A stretch of 64,000 nt of DNA from Allacma fusca. Its lineage: Eukaryota > Arthropoda > Collembola > Symphypleona > Sminthuridae. Position numbers and translations under genes: made by a program. The notes under the pieces are model-generated. The model was given only the letters and a program-made list of their open reading frames with translations, did not search any database and was not told the origin of the DNA. Shown here piece by piece: positions 1 to 12,316 of the stretch. The stretch lies in the NCBI GenBank assembly GCA_947179485.1, contig OX359246.1, positions 74,055,508-74,119,507 of the forward strand. The letters run 5' to 3'. The number at the start of each line of letters is the position of its first letter. Position 1 is the stretch's first letter.

Positions 1-379
1 TGCTAATAACAAATCAGAATATTTGCAATCACAATTAAAATTACCTCTTGAGTAACTATAAAGACATTTTATATAGTCCACTTTCTTAAAGACAATACTG
101 TTGAAGTGGTTCCTTCAAATTGGGTGTTAGCAGGTAATAATACATGACATTGGAACACCAATACTGACAGTCTCAAAATCATCACTTTAGTCCAAACATG
201 TGTGGAGCCTAGTGAGTACACAAAAGTGGAATGAGAACTTCTTTATTGTCAAGTCAAGTGCGGATGAGGTAATTCATTGAATAAACTAGTACTACAGTTT
301 TAATGCTGCATTTATTTGAAAATATTTGCCCACATCTTCATCTTTGTATTAGCCGTAAGTTTATTACTGTTTTTTGCAG

Positions 380-957
380 ATTCCTATGAAAAAGCAGTGT
401 CAGGATTCGACAAGCTACTGGACAAGAGTGATTTCGAGCTGACTGAGGCCAAAGACTTGACAACACCGGAGAGAAAACTTCGAAAACTCAAACCCCGAAA
501 CCAGATAGAATCGGATAAATCATCTCAATTTAAACCAGTACAACACCAAGGCTGCTCCTTTTGAAGGTTCAGAATACAATCCCGAGAATGCAACAGGAAC
601 TGCACAAGGCGATAACCATATTGGTTCCCCTGGGATTTAGGAACCATCTTTAATTATGTTGGCGAAAGTACATAACAAACTCTTATTCACACGATTTCAG
701 TTAGGGTCAATTCAACTGGTATTAAATGTGATTTCGTGGCTTTATTTGGTTTTTAGCAACTAGAGCAACTCTTCCCCTCGGAAACTAATTCGAAAAATTT
801 TGACATTGGTGGAGGAACTTCGTATATCGATTTGATATATGCTGCAGCAAATCAACAGCATCACGCCCCACTTCTCAGCGAGATCCTGGTTGCAGTGCAT
901 AAACTCGCGCTCGATCAGGAAAGTAATAATATAATTTTACCAACGGAATTTAAATGA
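380..957 (+). CDS. Possible 3' end of an unrecognised spliced gene
   Basis: Two stretches read as coding and have splice-like borders. The first begins after a pyrimidine-rich acceptor ending TTTTTTGCAG and stays open to a possible weak donor at 538. The second begins after TTTTAG at 757 and ends in a TGA at 955-957. Both borders are phase 0 in this model, which gives a soluble, charged C-terminus of about 120 residues with no motif I recognise. An AATAAA lies downstream near 1197. A different frame is open between 540 and 639, so the first exon's end is uncertain. The function is unknown, and the 5' exons would lie left of the window. Confidence 0.3.
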
Positions 958-1254
958 ATTATAAAAATATTATTGATACAAACTGTCAAAGTATTTTGAT
1001 TTGTAATCACACAGTAATTTGTCAAAATATATTCAAAAATATTTGTCACTCAGATAAAGAAAAAGTTTACTATTTCCTATCTGTGACGACTGACAAATCT
1101 GTATGTGTCTTCCATTGTCCTTTGATATTGTACATTGATTTTACTGGATTTAATGTTCCAAGTAGTTTTAAGTTGTGTATGTGTTACAATTTTGATAATA
1201 AATCTTTTTAGCAACCATGTTCCAAAAATAGCTGCTTTAAATCTTTAATAATAT

Positions 1255-1560
1255 ATGAATATTAGAGTTATGCCGAGTTAATGGTGCTATACCGGATCCT
1301 TGCCGGCAAATGCAAAAAACAATTAATGGATTCGTGATGGAATGCTAGTGGCTGCCGACAGGGAACCCTTAAAGGGCCTTCATCGGTCCCTCTGTTTGTA
1401 TTCATTACGGAAACTTGATGGAGCCATGATGCATTGTAATGATAATGCCGTTATTAGGCCAGCATTGGCCCAGCGGACAAGTCTGATATTTTACCAGTAT
1501 TGGTAAACGTTGATGGGCCATTGCTGCCCCAATGAGTTCTGGTTTACTGGGTACCAACGA
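1255..1560. repeat. Possible dispersed repeat with GGCCA/TTGGCC motifs
   Basis: This stretch is less A+T-rich than its surroundings. It repeats short blocks such as ccagcattggcccag and gatgggccattgctgcccc, plus an imperfect palindrome around taccagtattggta. The homology to the duplicated host unit starts immediately to its right at about 1560. It looks like an inserted or dispersed repeat. I see neither clear terminal repeats nor a target duplication. Confidence 0.3.
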
Positions 1561-2260
1561 AGCATAATCACAATTGAAATAATTTTTCTAAATAACAATT
1601 ACGTAGGAGTTGCTTAATTGTTTTAATAATTTGTTTCTAATTCCGGTCGTTCGGATTGCCAAGGAATGTAATCCAGTGGAACAATATATTATGGATTTAA
1701 AAACAATGAAAAATCACTAACTTACGAATCTCCCTTGAAAGAAAAAACGTCGTTAAAACTTCCATCGACTTTCGAAGGTCCCCTATTTTTTGAAACAACC
1801 CAAAAATAACACTGGGGATCTGCAAGTACAAAGTCTAAAACGTTGGTTGAAAATGAGTTGCAATAATTACACTTTCAAGGATTTCATCATTTGAGACAAG
1901 GATTTTGAATAAAACAGCTACGATTTGGGATTTAATTATTTAAAAAAACTTACTCAATTTAATTGTGCAAGATGCTCCTACATCTGTTGATAAAAAAAAT
2001 TGAGTTGGAAATAGTTTCAATAGACGTTCCTCGAAGATTTTCGCCATCTTTGACTTTTTTTCTCTTTTATCAATTCCTTGAAAGTTTCCTTCAAAAATTC
2101 TCTTTCCTCCGTTTCAGTTTTCGAACGAATTTCCACAACATCAAATAGTTCCGCTGTCTCCTAAACTTTCTCTTGAGTGGCAATTGTTTTCGCATTGCTC
2201 TTGGAATGAAGTGAAATTATCAGAGATTTAACAATAAATAACCCACGGTGTGAGGTAAAT
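1560..2260 (-). pseudogene. Fragment C of the duplicated minus-strand gene family
   Basis: The sequence follows copy B (40645-42807) through intron 2, exon 2 (about 1738-1850) and much of exon 1 (about 1950-2200), in the same order and orientation. Exons 3-7, expected at lower coordinates, are absent because homology stops at about 1560. Exon 1 has point changes and small indels relative to copies A and B, and I could not follow one open frame through it. I call it a truncated, non-functional paralogue. The product of the family is unknown. Confidence 0.6.
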
Positions 2261-2534
2261 GTAGTTGCTTCCCAACGCAACAAAGCCCGCATCAGAGTAA
2301 ATTAAGATTTAGGCGCAAAGTCGTAATTCGTCTCAAGATGTAAACACAGAAAATTAAATGCAAATTTATAATATATGAAAATTTTAAATATCAATTTTTC
2401 TCCACTGCTTTGAATAATGCATCCATAATTTTTGAAGTAAATGAATTGGAAAAAAGTTTGAAGAAAAATTGCGACAAACTGTGGAGTTGAATGTTTAACC
2501 TCGTCGACCCTTCAAGGCTCCTAGGTGCTAGGGG

Positions 2535-3656
2535 CAGGGTTGCTGATTTTTTTGATTTTTTTGAAAAAAATCAAAAAAATCGGATTTATTTGATTTAAAT
2601 CGGATTTTTTTGATTTAAATCCATATTTTCTGATTTAAATTCAAAATTTTATCGTACGATAGAATAACCATACAAACTTTTGGATTTTTATTTTCCTCGT
2701 AGTATTGTACACTTTTGGTACCAATAAAACTTAATAATGATGAACAATAATAAAATATATTGAGAGAAAATTACAAAAGCAAGTCAACTACCTAATATGA
2801 AACAAAAAGCTGGTTAAAGGCCAGTTCCAAATATCAGCAATATTTTTTACATTGTAGCAATTTGGAATTCGGTTTTGTCTTTGAAGCCAAACGCTGTGTA
2901 GGACGGATACCAATCTCTTTTGGATTTTTATTAGTATATAAATATATTTATAATTAAATATATATATATAACGTGTATAGTGAGAACATATATAGTGATT
3001 CGGGACGGGATGATAGAGTATGTAGGAACAGCAAAATTATTTCAAATTCGGAATATACCGTTTAAACAAGTGCGAATATCTCTCCGTACAAGAGTGACAT
3101 TTAAAAAATGCAAAATTCACACAGTAAAATATTGCCACTTTAAATGGTACTCTTTTAGAAAGATTGGGTATTGGGATGTTTTTGTAGCTACTGAGTATCT
3201 GTTAGGGACGAGAAAATTTCAGGGCATAAATATTGTCGGCGTGTTATTTCGGGACGGGATTGGAATATACTTATTTTTGTCCCTGGATTTTGAAACGAGA
3301 CAGAATCTTCTGTGGGACATAACAATTGTCCCCAGCAGAAGTTCTAGTAATATACAATATTTAAAAACTCACTCATATCAAATTTTATGTGACAGCTTGA
3401 CAAATAATCAATATGACGTATCCAAATTATACTGAAAATGATAAAAATCCAAAATGATCTCATGCCCAAAATTCATAAAAATACAAAACTGCGCGTTTTA
3501 CGACGTCTCCAGATGTGAAATTAAATTTTAGCTTACCGTAAAAGTCGAAGAGTCAATTTTGATTTAAATCAATGATTTATTTGAAAAAAATCAAGTGATT
3601 TAAATCTTGATTTAAATCAAGATTTAAATCAACGTGATTTAAATCAAGCCACCCTG
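2535..3656. mobile_element. Non-autonomous hAT-type transposon with 8-bp TSD
   Basis: The ends are short inverted repeats, left cagggttgctgattt and right aatcaagccaccctg, flanked by a perfect 8-bp direct repeat gctagggg (2527-2534 and 3657-3664). The 8-bp duplication and CAGGG termini are the hAT superfamily signature. Both ends are packed with the palindrome gatttaaatc or its variants, probably the subterminal transposase-binding region. A 151-codon frame (2980-3435, ATG at 2980) lies in the middle. It has no motif I recognise and is not obviously a transposase, so the element is probably mobilised in trans. Confidence 0.85.
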
Positions 3657-4006
3657 GCTAGGGGTGAGTAACAATCTTTTCAGGCATCGAGGTTTTCGCC
3701 TAATATGACTCTAGCATTATGCGATTAGTACAATTCGTGTTTGGTTTCCATTTATTTAGTCCTTTTTGGCATAAATTCTGAAACCAATTATCCAAAGTTT
3801 TAGGGAACGTAATATCTCATTTGGCTTTTAGTTTTAATGCATTCGAAATGTTTCGTCAAAAAAATACATTCTAGCATTTTGTTACAATTCTAATACAATG
3901 GTTTTGGTTTCAATGTTTGAAGGACGAAAATAGTTCGAGTGTGTTAACTTTGAGTATAAGTGAATATATTTTTGACAGAACAGTCATGGGAAAAGTTCTA
4001 AAATAA

Positions 4007-4169
4007 TCAAATTATAAACTCGTCTAAAGGCATTCTTTCTCCATCTCTAAAGTCTGGAAAGCGCTCGGCTAGTTGTTTTAGAGATTTTTGAAAACACTCT
4101 TCATTGACCAAGTTCACTTTGCGGGGGTCAACCTTCGAAGGAAAGCGGAATTTTGTGAACATTTCATTC
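4007..4169 (-). CDS. Probable terminal exon of an unrecognised minus-strand gene
   Basis: On the minus strand an acceptor (TTTTGCCCAG) is followed by a 54-codon open stretch ending in TGA at 4009-4007. It enters in phase 2. The peptide is charged and natural-looking (for example VNLVNEECFQKSLKQLAERF). A degenerate relative can be seen at about 46.53-46.62 kb, beyond copy B, so it belongs to the same duplicated unit as the gene family. I could not place the upstream exon with confidence. Another open minus-strand stretch at about 4547-4630 is a candidate but its phase does not fit. Confidence 0.4.
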
Positions 4170-5440
4170 CTGGGCAAAATATTGTTCCATAAAAAAATGA
4201 AAATAATTAAATACTAATTTCAAAAAATTCCACTCATTCTCATACGATTGTTTGCAACGACCATTGCAATTGCATTGACAATGCACTGCAGTTACTTCCA
4301 TCCTTGTTTTAAGTCTGTTGTTTTTACTTTCAACGTAGTTATAATTATTTTATATTTTATTTATTTATATGTCCAATATTTATTTGCGTGATCTTACAAA
4401 CAAAAACGACATAAACAGTTTGTGTAACTTTTCCCCCAATTGTTCTAAAATAATTGTTCAAACTACAAGTTTCTTTAAAACATTTACTTCCCTCCCCCAC
4501 CCATAGAAGACGCAATGACATAACCATATTCAATTCCCACATATTTTGTAGAAACGTTCCAGATTTTTATAAATTTGTTTCATTCCGCAAGCCCGAAGAC
4601 TTGTTGGATGTGGAGGTCCTGGAAGTGGAGTAAAGTCAAATTTTATTTAGAAAAACTGGAATTTTCGAAGTTTAAAATTGAAGATTCCTGCTCTGAAAGC
4701 TTTTCAAAAGATGTCTAGACGCAATTGGTAGCACGATTTATGGGGTTTCCAGGGAACTATTATACAGGACTGTACTTTGAGAATTGTGGACATGACCTGT
4801 AAGAACAAAGGGCAAGGTTGTTGAAATTAATCTTTAGGAGAAAAGATGATGAAAAGGAGAGTTTCGGATTATCGTAAATTAATACAAACAGATGTTAAAT
4901 GTGAATTTTTCCTTGAATAACCCATGCACTAAATTTGGATTTTATACAATGCATTTAACTAACGTTTTGGCGAAGTCTTGTTTGCTTTATGTTTACTTGA
5001 GAAAAACTTCTATATTCAGCACAACGTTAAATTGCTAGTAATTCCAATTCAGTGTGACGTTAATTTATTTACCAACCACTATTCAGCAAATTATTGACAT
5101 TGTGACTAATTCTAATTCAGCATAACTTTCTGATCCGCGATACAACAAGATAATAGAAAAATTATTTCCGTTTGGCCATTCCATTGATCTTTAAAGAGGA
5201 CAAGAGGTGACAAAATTTCTTAAAATTAAACAAACTTTGAATCAATTGTTTCTAATTTTTTTGTATTAATGACACTAAAGGTTAAATTCTGCTTCCCTCT
5301 TTTGCGTCCTTTTTATTCGGAAAAAATCTTCTGATATTCCTTTTTATGTCCGCTTGTAGGATATTTCTTGGGACGTAATGGTAGTATTTAATGTTTGTTA
5401 ACGGCTGGTTCTAAATAAAATAACTAAACCAATACAACCA
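4170..5440. other. Host-like DNA without a confident gene
   Basis: This is A+T-rich sequence. Around 4190-4350 it resembles the region upstream of copy B (about 43.45-43.56 kb), including a shared tgcactgcag...cttcca stretch, so it belongs to the duplicated unit. A minus-strand open stretch at about 4547-4630, ending in a stop, could be an exon. Nothing else is supported. Confidence 0.4.
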
Positions 5441-7605
5441 TTAAATTGCAAAAATTCTGACTTTCAAAACTGGTTTTTTTTCTTCCGTCATCCGAATTGC
5501 AACTCGAATATTTCTTATCGAAATTAATTGGGCTCCTTCGCTCGTCTGAAATAATAATTAAATACTTGAGTAAAGTGAAAGCATCATTGACAAAAATGGC
5601 TTTATAGATGAAAGAAATTACATTCGAATATATTTTGTAATCATGAGTTTTCCAATCATTTCGATTCATCAACTCCTCCAATTCTTTTTTCTCCGTGATG
5701 GCTGGGATTGGCACAAATGTCGCAGCAAACGATTTGCATCCAGATCCTACTTTCAGAGCAATCACCAAAGCGAGGTCCGTTGACATAATCTCGTAGGAAA
5801 AGATTGCTTCGAAGATCCTGTGTAAATTAAATCAATAGAATTAGAAATCAATAATTGCAATAAATCAGGGGAGGAAATTCTGTGGTAAAAAGGAAATTTC
5901 CACTGCAACGAAAAAATCTATGCCTTTACGTTTCATCCGAACCGAGAAAACTTTCTCGGTGAAGAGGTAGAATTCCCAGAGGCAGAAAATTATTATTTTC
6001 AGAGTTGCAATACCAAATGCTCTGGTTTCTCAAAGGAATGCTCAAACAGTTCACTAAAATTAAACAAATGCATCACACGTAACGTGACTATAGGCTTGAA
6101 ACTTATTTTGCTGAGACCAAAAGGTAAAAGTTTTCAAAAACTGACCAATCTCAACAATGCAAGAAAACCTTCCAATATTTCTGACTGATTTTGAATTTGC
6201 TCCCAAACTAATTGTGGATCTGATGGATTCTAAACTTTTTCCATCCACGATCCGCTGTTTCCCTCCGAATACTGAACTTGGAGATCCAAAAATGGGATTA
6301 AATTCCAGGATTTCGACATGAACGATAGATCTTGGACCATTGGTCATGTGACCTCTCATAAGGAAATTTCCATGGGTCACGAAAAGCTCTATTGGTACAT
6401 CGCTCATAAGACTCTGTGGAAAATTAACTTAATTTAACTGGTATGAACAATATCTTTAGACATTTCTCATAATTTCAAAAGCTCTTACAGGACACCAAAG
6501 ATCCGGTACGGGTGAATTTTCGTATAATGTGTCAAGTAATCGTTCATCTGTAGAAATGTCAGCGGGGAAGAATCCAATCCCAAAAAGGCTATAACCATTG
6601 CAATGACTAAAGCAAAGAATGGTTAACCTTAAGACTCGGGAAATTGCGAATGAGCACAAGAAGTAACAAGCTTTCCTGAAATAAATAAATTGATGAAACA
6701 AACAACATCCAACAAATCCTAGTCCCAAATTAATGAATATTTTCAAAAGACAACAATTGCAGGGATTTCTATCTAAATTTAATACCAACCTTAGTTATTC
6801 GTTTAAATAAGACAAGTTAGTCAAGGATTTTAATTGCTAATGTTTTGATGATTGTTGTAATAATGTAAAAGTGTTAACGTACGAATCCCCGCTGAATGAA
6901 AAAACTTCACTAAAATTTCCAGGAACTGTTAAAGGTCCGGCATCTTTTGCTCCACTCCAAATATAATACTGGGGGTCGGTGATAGCAGGATCTAAAAAGT
7001 TAGCTAAAAATAAGTTTCAGATAATTTAATTCCTTAATGAGAGATTAATTGCGATAAGGATTTAAGACTACATTATTTGAAAAGACTCACACAGCTTAAT
7101 CGTACAAGAAACTTTTACATCTTCTGAGAAAGGAATTGAGTCGGAAATTGTTTGAGCGGAAGTTCCGTCAAGACTTTCGCCATCTTTGACTATTTTCTCG
7201 TTTACCAACTTATTGAAAGTTTTCTTCAAAAATGCTGTTTCCTCAGTTTGAGTTTTAGAACGAACTTCCACAACTTCAAATTCTTTCGTTGATTCATCCA
7301 AACTTTCATCATCACTCTCTTCATTGACAATTGTTTTCACTTCGCCCTTGGATTTTGACTTCCTCTGATTTTCTTTTTCGATTTCTTTACTTAAAATGTT
7401 GGCGTGAATTCGTTTTACAATAAAATCTGTTTCTTCGACAACTTCTCTCATAGTTCTGGTTTCCGTTAATCCCATTCCCTCGGAATTTCCAGAAGATGAA
7501 ACTCCAAGGATCTCTTTTCGTAGAATTTCATTCTCGGTTTTCAATTGATGAAATGCGTTGGTCAAATCATCCAATCGGGACTCAATACGAAGGAGGGTTT
7601 CTTTC
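5441..7605 (-). CDS. Unrecognised seven-exon gene, copy A (apparently intact)
   Basis: Minus-strand exons lie at 7605-7091, 7003-6883, 6675-6489, 6413-6146, 6053-5930, 5817-5622 and 5545-5441. Every junction has GT...AG ends and the phases agree (1, 2, 0, 1, 2, 0). The stop is TAA at 5443-5441. Exon 1 enters in phase 2, so a 5' exon with the start codon is missing from the model. The roughly 500-residue product starts with a coiled coil (ESRLDDLTNAFHQLKTENEI), continues through an acidic Ser/Glu-rich linker, and ends in a mixed hydrophobic region probably rich in beta structure. I recognise no domain. Copy B has the same exon architecture, which is good evidence that the exons are real. Similar start-exon candidates exist near 11.6 kb and 46.2 kb. 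Confidence 0.7.
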
Positions 7606-8640
7606 CTGTTATTTCATTTAGTAAATTGCAAATGAGTTCAAAACCTTAGGGAAGAGTGTTCAATGGCGTGGAGCAAAGTCAAGATATTTGAAGGGAAAGG
7701 TAAAAGTTTGGAACGTTGACATTGTTTCCACTTATTATTTGCTTCAATTTCAAAATTTGTCTCAAATTAGTGTTTCGCATTCGTTTGTTTTTCAGAAGTA
7801 CTATCAAACCCGTCTCTCTTTTGAGAACCTAGGACCAGACCCGTAAGAGGTCATTGGGAAATTTATTTTCAGGAGCAAAGATGTTTTGAGCATGCAATTT
7901 TTTCGTGGACTTTTTTAGAAAAATATTTTGAAATGTGTATCTATAGGAAATTGCATGAATCCCTTTTTTAATTGTCATCCAGTGTTCCTTTATTAATATC
8001 GTTCATGAGTATAAGATCTTGAATAAAATTTAGACTTATATTTTGATAAAGGAAGCCGAGTGATGTAGAAAATTGCTAAACCAAAGTTACCTAAAAATCA
8101 GTAAACAGAAAAAAATGATAGAATTATTTAGGATCTAACGACCTGCTATTAGAGATGGGATTCGGGTTTGACTTCAGTCCCGAACCCGGAAGAAACCCCA
8201 AATATACTCTCCTATTAGCCCGACTTGGCCCGCCAATATGCTAAATATTTGTTATTCAACCCAGCCCGTTTTACGCACGTTAAATTTTATAAAGCCCGAA
8301 CCCGCTAAATACCCGTTCTTTACATTTCTTTAAAACTCGATGAAAACCCGGCTTTTTAGTATCAACCGAATCTACTGTGAAACCTTTGTTTACATTTTCT
8401 ATTTTGTTTACGTATATTAATGATCCATCCCAAATCAATACATTCAATAAACGTGCATTTAGGGACCAAAATTTATAATGGGTTCTGAGAATTTTAGAAT
8501 ATAGACTATCATGCAAAAAAGTTAAGCATGCGTACGCATTAAATATAATGAACGACTGTTTAGCATGAATATGCTTGAAAGCAATGCTTGAAATGTTTAG
8601 CGTCAAATGTGTATGCCACCTATCTGTTTTGAATTTTATT
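7606..8640. other. Host-like DNA with a CCCGAACCC-rich repeat patch
   Basis: No gene is supported. Between about 8150 and 8350 the sequence is rich in cccgaaccc, gcccg and cggcttt blocks following tagagatggg. This resembles the ends of hAT-type miniature elements, but I could not find matching right-hand ends or a target duplication. The longest open frame here (minus, 8280-8606) starts inside this patch and has no recognisable product. Confidence 0.3.
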
Positions 8641-8805
8641 CTAGTAGGATTGTCGGTTCATCAATTTGAAGAAGATAAAACTCCAAAGGTTTCTTTTCAC
8701 GGGATTTCATTTTCGGTTTTCAATTGAAGAAATGCGTTGGTAAAATCACCCAATCGGGATTCGATACTATGGAGCATATTTTCCTTTTTAATTCAGTGAA
8801 ACAGA
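8640..8805 (-). pseudogene. Fragment D of the duplicated gene family (exon 1 only)
   Basis: This matches the 5' part of exon 1 of copies A and B on the minus strand (the coiled-coil segment after the exon 1 acceptor). It then breaks off at its 3' side next to the CCCGAACCC patch. The sequence on its 5' side (8805-9700) follows the region upstream of copy B rather than copy A. It is therefore the remnant of a further duplicated unit that lost exons 2-7. Confidence 0.55.
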
Positions 8806-9726
8806 TTTAGCAAATATTTTGACTTGAAATTAGTTGGACTTGAAATTGTGTTAAAAATACACGTGCTTACATTTTCCTTGACGAGGAAATATTCGGCATA
8901 AATTGAAGTTTTAAGAGATTTAAAATGAAAAATGAGTACTTCTGTCAGAAAGGTTAGATTAAATTCTAATAGTGTTCAGTTGAAAACAGTAAAGAAAGTT
9001 CCGGTTTTTTGCCGCACTTATTGGGATTCCAATGACAACAAAAAATATGTACAGTATGGCAGGTAGCAACGAGGATTTTTTGATCATTTGATATAATTAA
9101 ATCGCTCTCATTGGTTTGGAATAAAAACAGATGCCGTCCGCTCGAAGTGCATGATGTTTTTTATTTTCAAAACCAGATTTTAAGCGGTCAATAATTTTAT
9201 TCGGTGTACCGACACTTCAAGGGATGTCTTAAACGCAGAAAATATTGATGCTTGTAGGAATACGCAACGTAGCCACGGTAAAGGTACAAAATGGAGTATG
9301 TTTTTTTTCTATTAAAAATTAAATGGTGCTGAGATTCTGCTTCCGGATAAAGTGAGCAACGTGCCGACGTTTATATAAAAAGCAGCATTCAGTATCAGTT
9401 CCATTTCTAGGAATAAAACTCACACGGGAAGTATTTTACATGTCCAAAAATTGGATAAAAACTAAACCCTGTCCCCATGCATTTACCAAGGAAGTCATAC
9501 TTTGGAGCCCTATAATGGACGAACGAGCAACTTGAAATGCACTTGAGTTACTTCCACTCTGGTATTCAATCTGTGTTGTTTTTAGTTTCAAAACATTTTA
9601 GTGACTTTTTAATTCATTTATTTATTTTTATTTTATTTATTTACATTATTTTTATTTTATCCTCTACTTTTATTTCTACTACTTATTTTTTGCTTTTCCC
9701 AAAAGGCACCGCGCATTCCTTACAAG

Positions 9727-9883
9727 CAGGGGTGGATTAATAAAATAATTCTTACACAGGCCCTAACCCTCAAAATAAATTAGCGCCTTTACGCATGCAA
9801 TCTGAGAACATTAGTTAACATTTTTTGCCCTTCCCGGGACAGGGTGGGCCACCCCGTAAATCCACCCCGTAAATCCACCCCTG
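9727..9883. mobile_element. Short hAT-type MITE with perfect 8-bp TSD
   Basis: This 157-bp element has inverted ends (left caggggtggattaa, right taaatccacccctg) between two copies of cttacaag (9719-9726 and 9884-9891). The terminal CAGGGG and the 8-bp duplication point to the hAT superfamily. The right end carries an extra tandem copy of ccgtaaatccacc. It is far too short to encode protein. Confidence 0.85.
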
Positions 9884-10199
9884 CTTACAAGGATATTTTC
9901 CCTGCTTGAAGTCGATAAAAACTTCCTGTAGCGTGCACCTTGCAGACAAGATCATTTTTGATGACTGGCTCAAAGAAACCTAATTCGTAGGTATTCCGGG
10001 TTAAGGTTACCGATATATGAGGGGGCTCACAGGGAACCAAAATAAAAAAATTAAGAATCGAGAATAGCAACTTTATAAATAAAATCACAGGTGAAATTTA
10101 TTTTCTCGATTTATATGTTCCAGAAACCAAGATATTGACCTAAAGGGATCACCTGGTCGATATTGTGTTTTCAACCTAAGGAACAAAGAAAACGGTCCA

Positions 10200-10565
10200 A
10201 TATAATTGGCAAAATATAGAAATCGGTAAAATAGCCTTCTCCGTACGTTCGTGTATCTTTCCGCACGGACGTTTCTGAAAAACTACTGGACCGATTTTAA
10301 TGAAATGTTTTACAGAAATTACTTGTGTCAAACGTAAGCCTGAGTTCGTATTTGATTGAAATCGGCTCGACAGTTTTTTCGAAAATAATTTTGGAAATTT
10401 TGAACTTCAAGTCAAATGACAGTTATCTCCCAAACTACTAAATCGATTTCAATGAAATGGCTTATATAAATCGTAATGGTTATTGGTTATGTGGTTGAAA
10501 TCGACCCGATCGTTTTTTTTGAAAAATAATTCTGTAGTTTTGAAAAAAACGCAAAATTCATCCTA
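10200..10565. repeat. Dispersed repeat with two related halves
   Basis: Two segments of about 130 bp resemble each other: cggacgtttctgaaaaacta followed by ggaccgattttaatgaaatg, and ttatctcccaaactactaaa followed by tcgatttcaatgaaatggct. Each continues into a block about Gly/Asp-like 'gaaatcg..tcgacagttttttcgaaaataa' similarity broken by substitutions. I suspect part of an interspersed repeat family common in insect genomes, from memory of similar sequences. No termini or target duplication were found. Confidence 0.3.
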
Positions 10566-10699
10566 TTTTGATGGCGGTAGCTGACGCCACCCTACGCGAA
10601 GTCTCAAATTACCGCGTAGCGATGATTTTAGAATCCACTTAATCACTCTTCGTAAATCAATATTAAACTCATCACCGATTTCCTACCCAAGACGTACTG

Positions 10700-11060
10700 G
10701 AACTGATCCTTAACAGTTTAGATCTTTCCTAATATATATTACTACGTAGTTGCCTACCAAGTTTAGTTCCACTTGGTGACCTAATGAACTAACAATGACT
10801 TTGCTGGTCAATGTAAAACCCATGACGGGATACAAATTGGCAAAGATCTAGTGTACTCCGGATCCATTCCAGTAAGTTTTGGGTAGGAAATCCGGTATGG
10901 GTTCGGTATTGACATACAAGGACAATGAAGGGTCATAAAGACAATAAGTGAATCCAAACTTGGCAAACGTTTATTTTGTATCTACCCAAAGATTTTAAGT
11001 CTATTTTGGGCCGATTTCATTATTCTTTAGGTTGAGAAAACGGTATTGATCTCCCGTGAC
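10700..11060. repeat. Degenerate 'gtgacctaatgacc' repeat, related to 43.9-44.8 kb
   Basis: Phrases such as ttccacttggtgacctaatg, tggtcaatgtaaaacccatg and ttttgggtaggaaatccgg recur, diverged, at about 43.90-44.78 kb, in places in inverted orientation. The two regions occupy equivalent positions in the duplicated host units. No open frame is conserved. This is probably old non-coding repeat sequence carried along by the segmental duplication. Confidence 0.35.
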
Positions 11061-12053
11061 CTTTTTTTTAACTTAGTTGTCGAATAATATATCTTCTTAA
11101 AAACTTGCATACTATTTTATTTATAGTTGCTAATTTTGACTGTTGAATTCCACCATTTTAATATTTTTTAACCAAATGAGCCACCCTCATTTTTCGGAAA
11201 AACGTCCTCGAATGCTGTATCTACAGTGTTGGAGCAATTTTAGACATGAAAAATTTAGAAAAAATATTTTGAGCAAAGACGACAATGTTTTTCCCATTCT
11301 GTTCCCCCATTTAATGGATTCAAGTAAAGCCAATGGCGTTTTTCTCTGAATACGTTTTGGACTAAAATTTATTCAGACTTCAATTTGGACTTATATTTCG
11401 ATGACAAGGAAGAAGAACGAGAGAGCAATTGGTAAAGTCAAGGTTCAGACACGATGAAATAAAAAGTTGATAGAATTATTTGGGAACTAATAACTTGAGA
11501 CACAATGAAGAAAAATAGATATTGAACTTACTTTTGCACTTCACGAGCCGTTTATGGAAGGAAAACACGAACGTCCGAAAATACCTCACTTCAAGTACGA
11601 GTGTACGAGTCATTTGATCAACTGGAAATGCTTCAAAGTCACACGCACGTTCGGTAAATTTTAAAACTGATAACTTTTGAAGTGGGGAAATTTATAACGG
11701 GAGATAATTTATGACAAGATTAAATGACAGATGGTTTAAATCGCATTATGACGCGGATGAGGAACACAACCTGATGTTTTTGATGGTTACTCTTTCTATT
11801 TTTGAGAGTTTGTCCTCTGCGTGTTCCATTTACAACACCATATGCGGAGTAATTTTGAAGCTGACTGGGTGCTAATTAATCTAACTTTCAAAGCTGGAGG
11901 GCTTTATCAATTTTTCATTGGCTAATTGACTCAGGTGTCAGCGAAGCGATATTTTAGTTCTGTAGGCACACTCGTCCTTCGAAGTACATATGTACGTTAA
12001 GGATAATGAACCAAAGTTTCCATAATAAATATAAAAATTAAATACTTGCATGA
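11061..12053. other. Host-like DNA; possible 5' exon of the duplicated gene
   Basis: The segment 11140-11900 is homologous to about 44.86-46.43 kb. On the minus strand an ATG near 11611 opens a 27-codon stretch that ends at a good donor, AAAA|GTAAGT, near 11533. The same exon at about 46.15-46.22 kb has lost the donor (AAGCAAGT) and acquired a stop. This could be the missing first exon of the gene family. The evidence is only conservation and the donor, so I do not call it as a gene. Confidence 0.35.
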
Positions 12054-12316
12054 GTACAATCGACTCTCATTATACCGTCATCAATAAATCTCCCGAAAAG
12101 TGACGTCATAAGGGAACAACGCATACAGTATACGTTATACAAGCCTATAAAGTCATCCTGGGTTCCTGACAAGCTAAATTATATGATAATTTCTTCCTTT
12201 ATAACGTCACTCGTTATAACGTCAGTTCCTTTATAAAGTCACTTTTTTTGTAGCCGTAAGGTGAAAAACGTACCCTTATAACGTCATGTTGACGTTATAA
12301 GGGTTGTGTCGACAAT
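12054..12316. mobile_element. pogo/Tigger-like miniature element
   Basis: The left end reads caatcgactctcattata and the right end, reverse-complemented, reads cattgtcgacacaaccctta, followed in both by ataacgtca-type sequence. Inside, tataacgtca occurs at least five times in both orientations. This layout (short TIRs starting CA.TCGAC with TTATAACGTC arrays, at a TA site) is like pogo/Tigger-derived MITEs. The exact borders and the TA duplication are not certain. Confidence 0.45.

Noticed and set aside
8280-8606. 108-codon minus-strand frame
   Set aside because: It starts inside the CCCGAACCC-rich repeat and shows no conservation with the other duplicated units.
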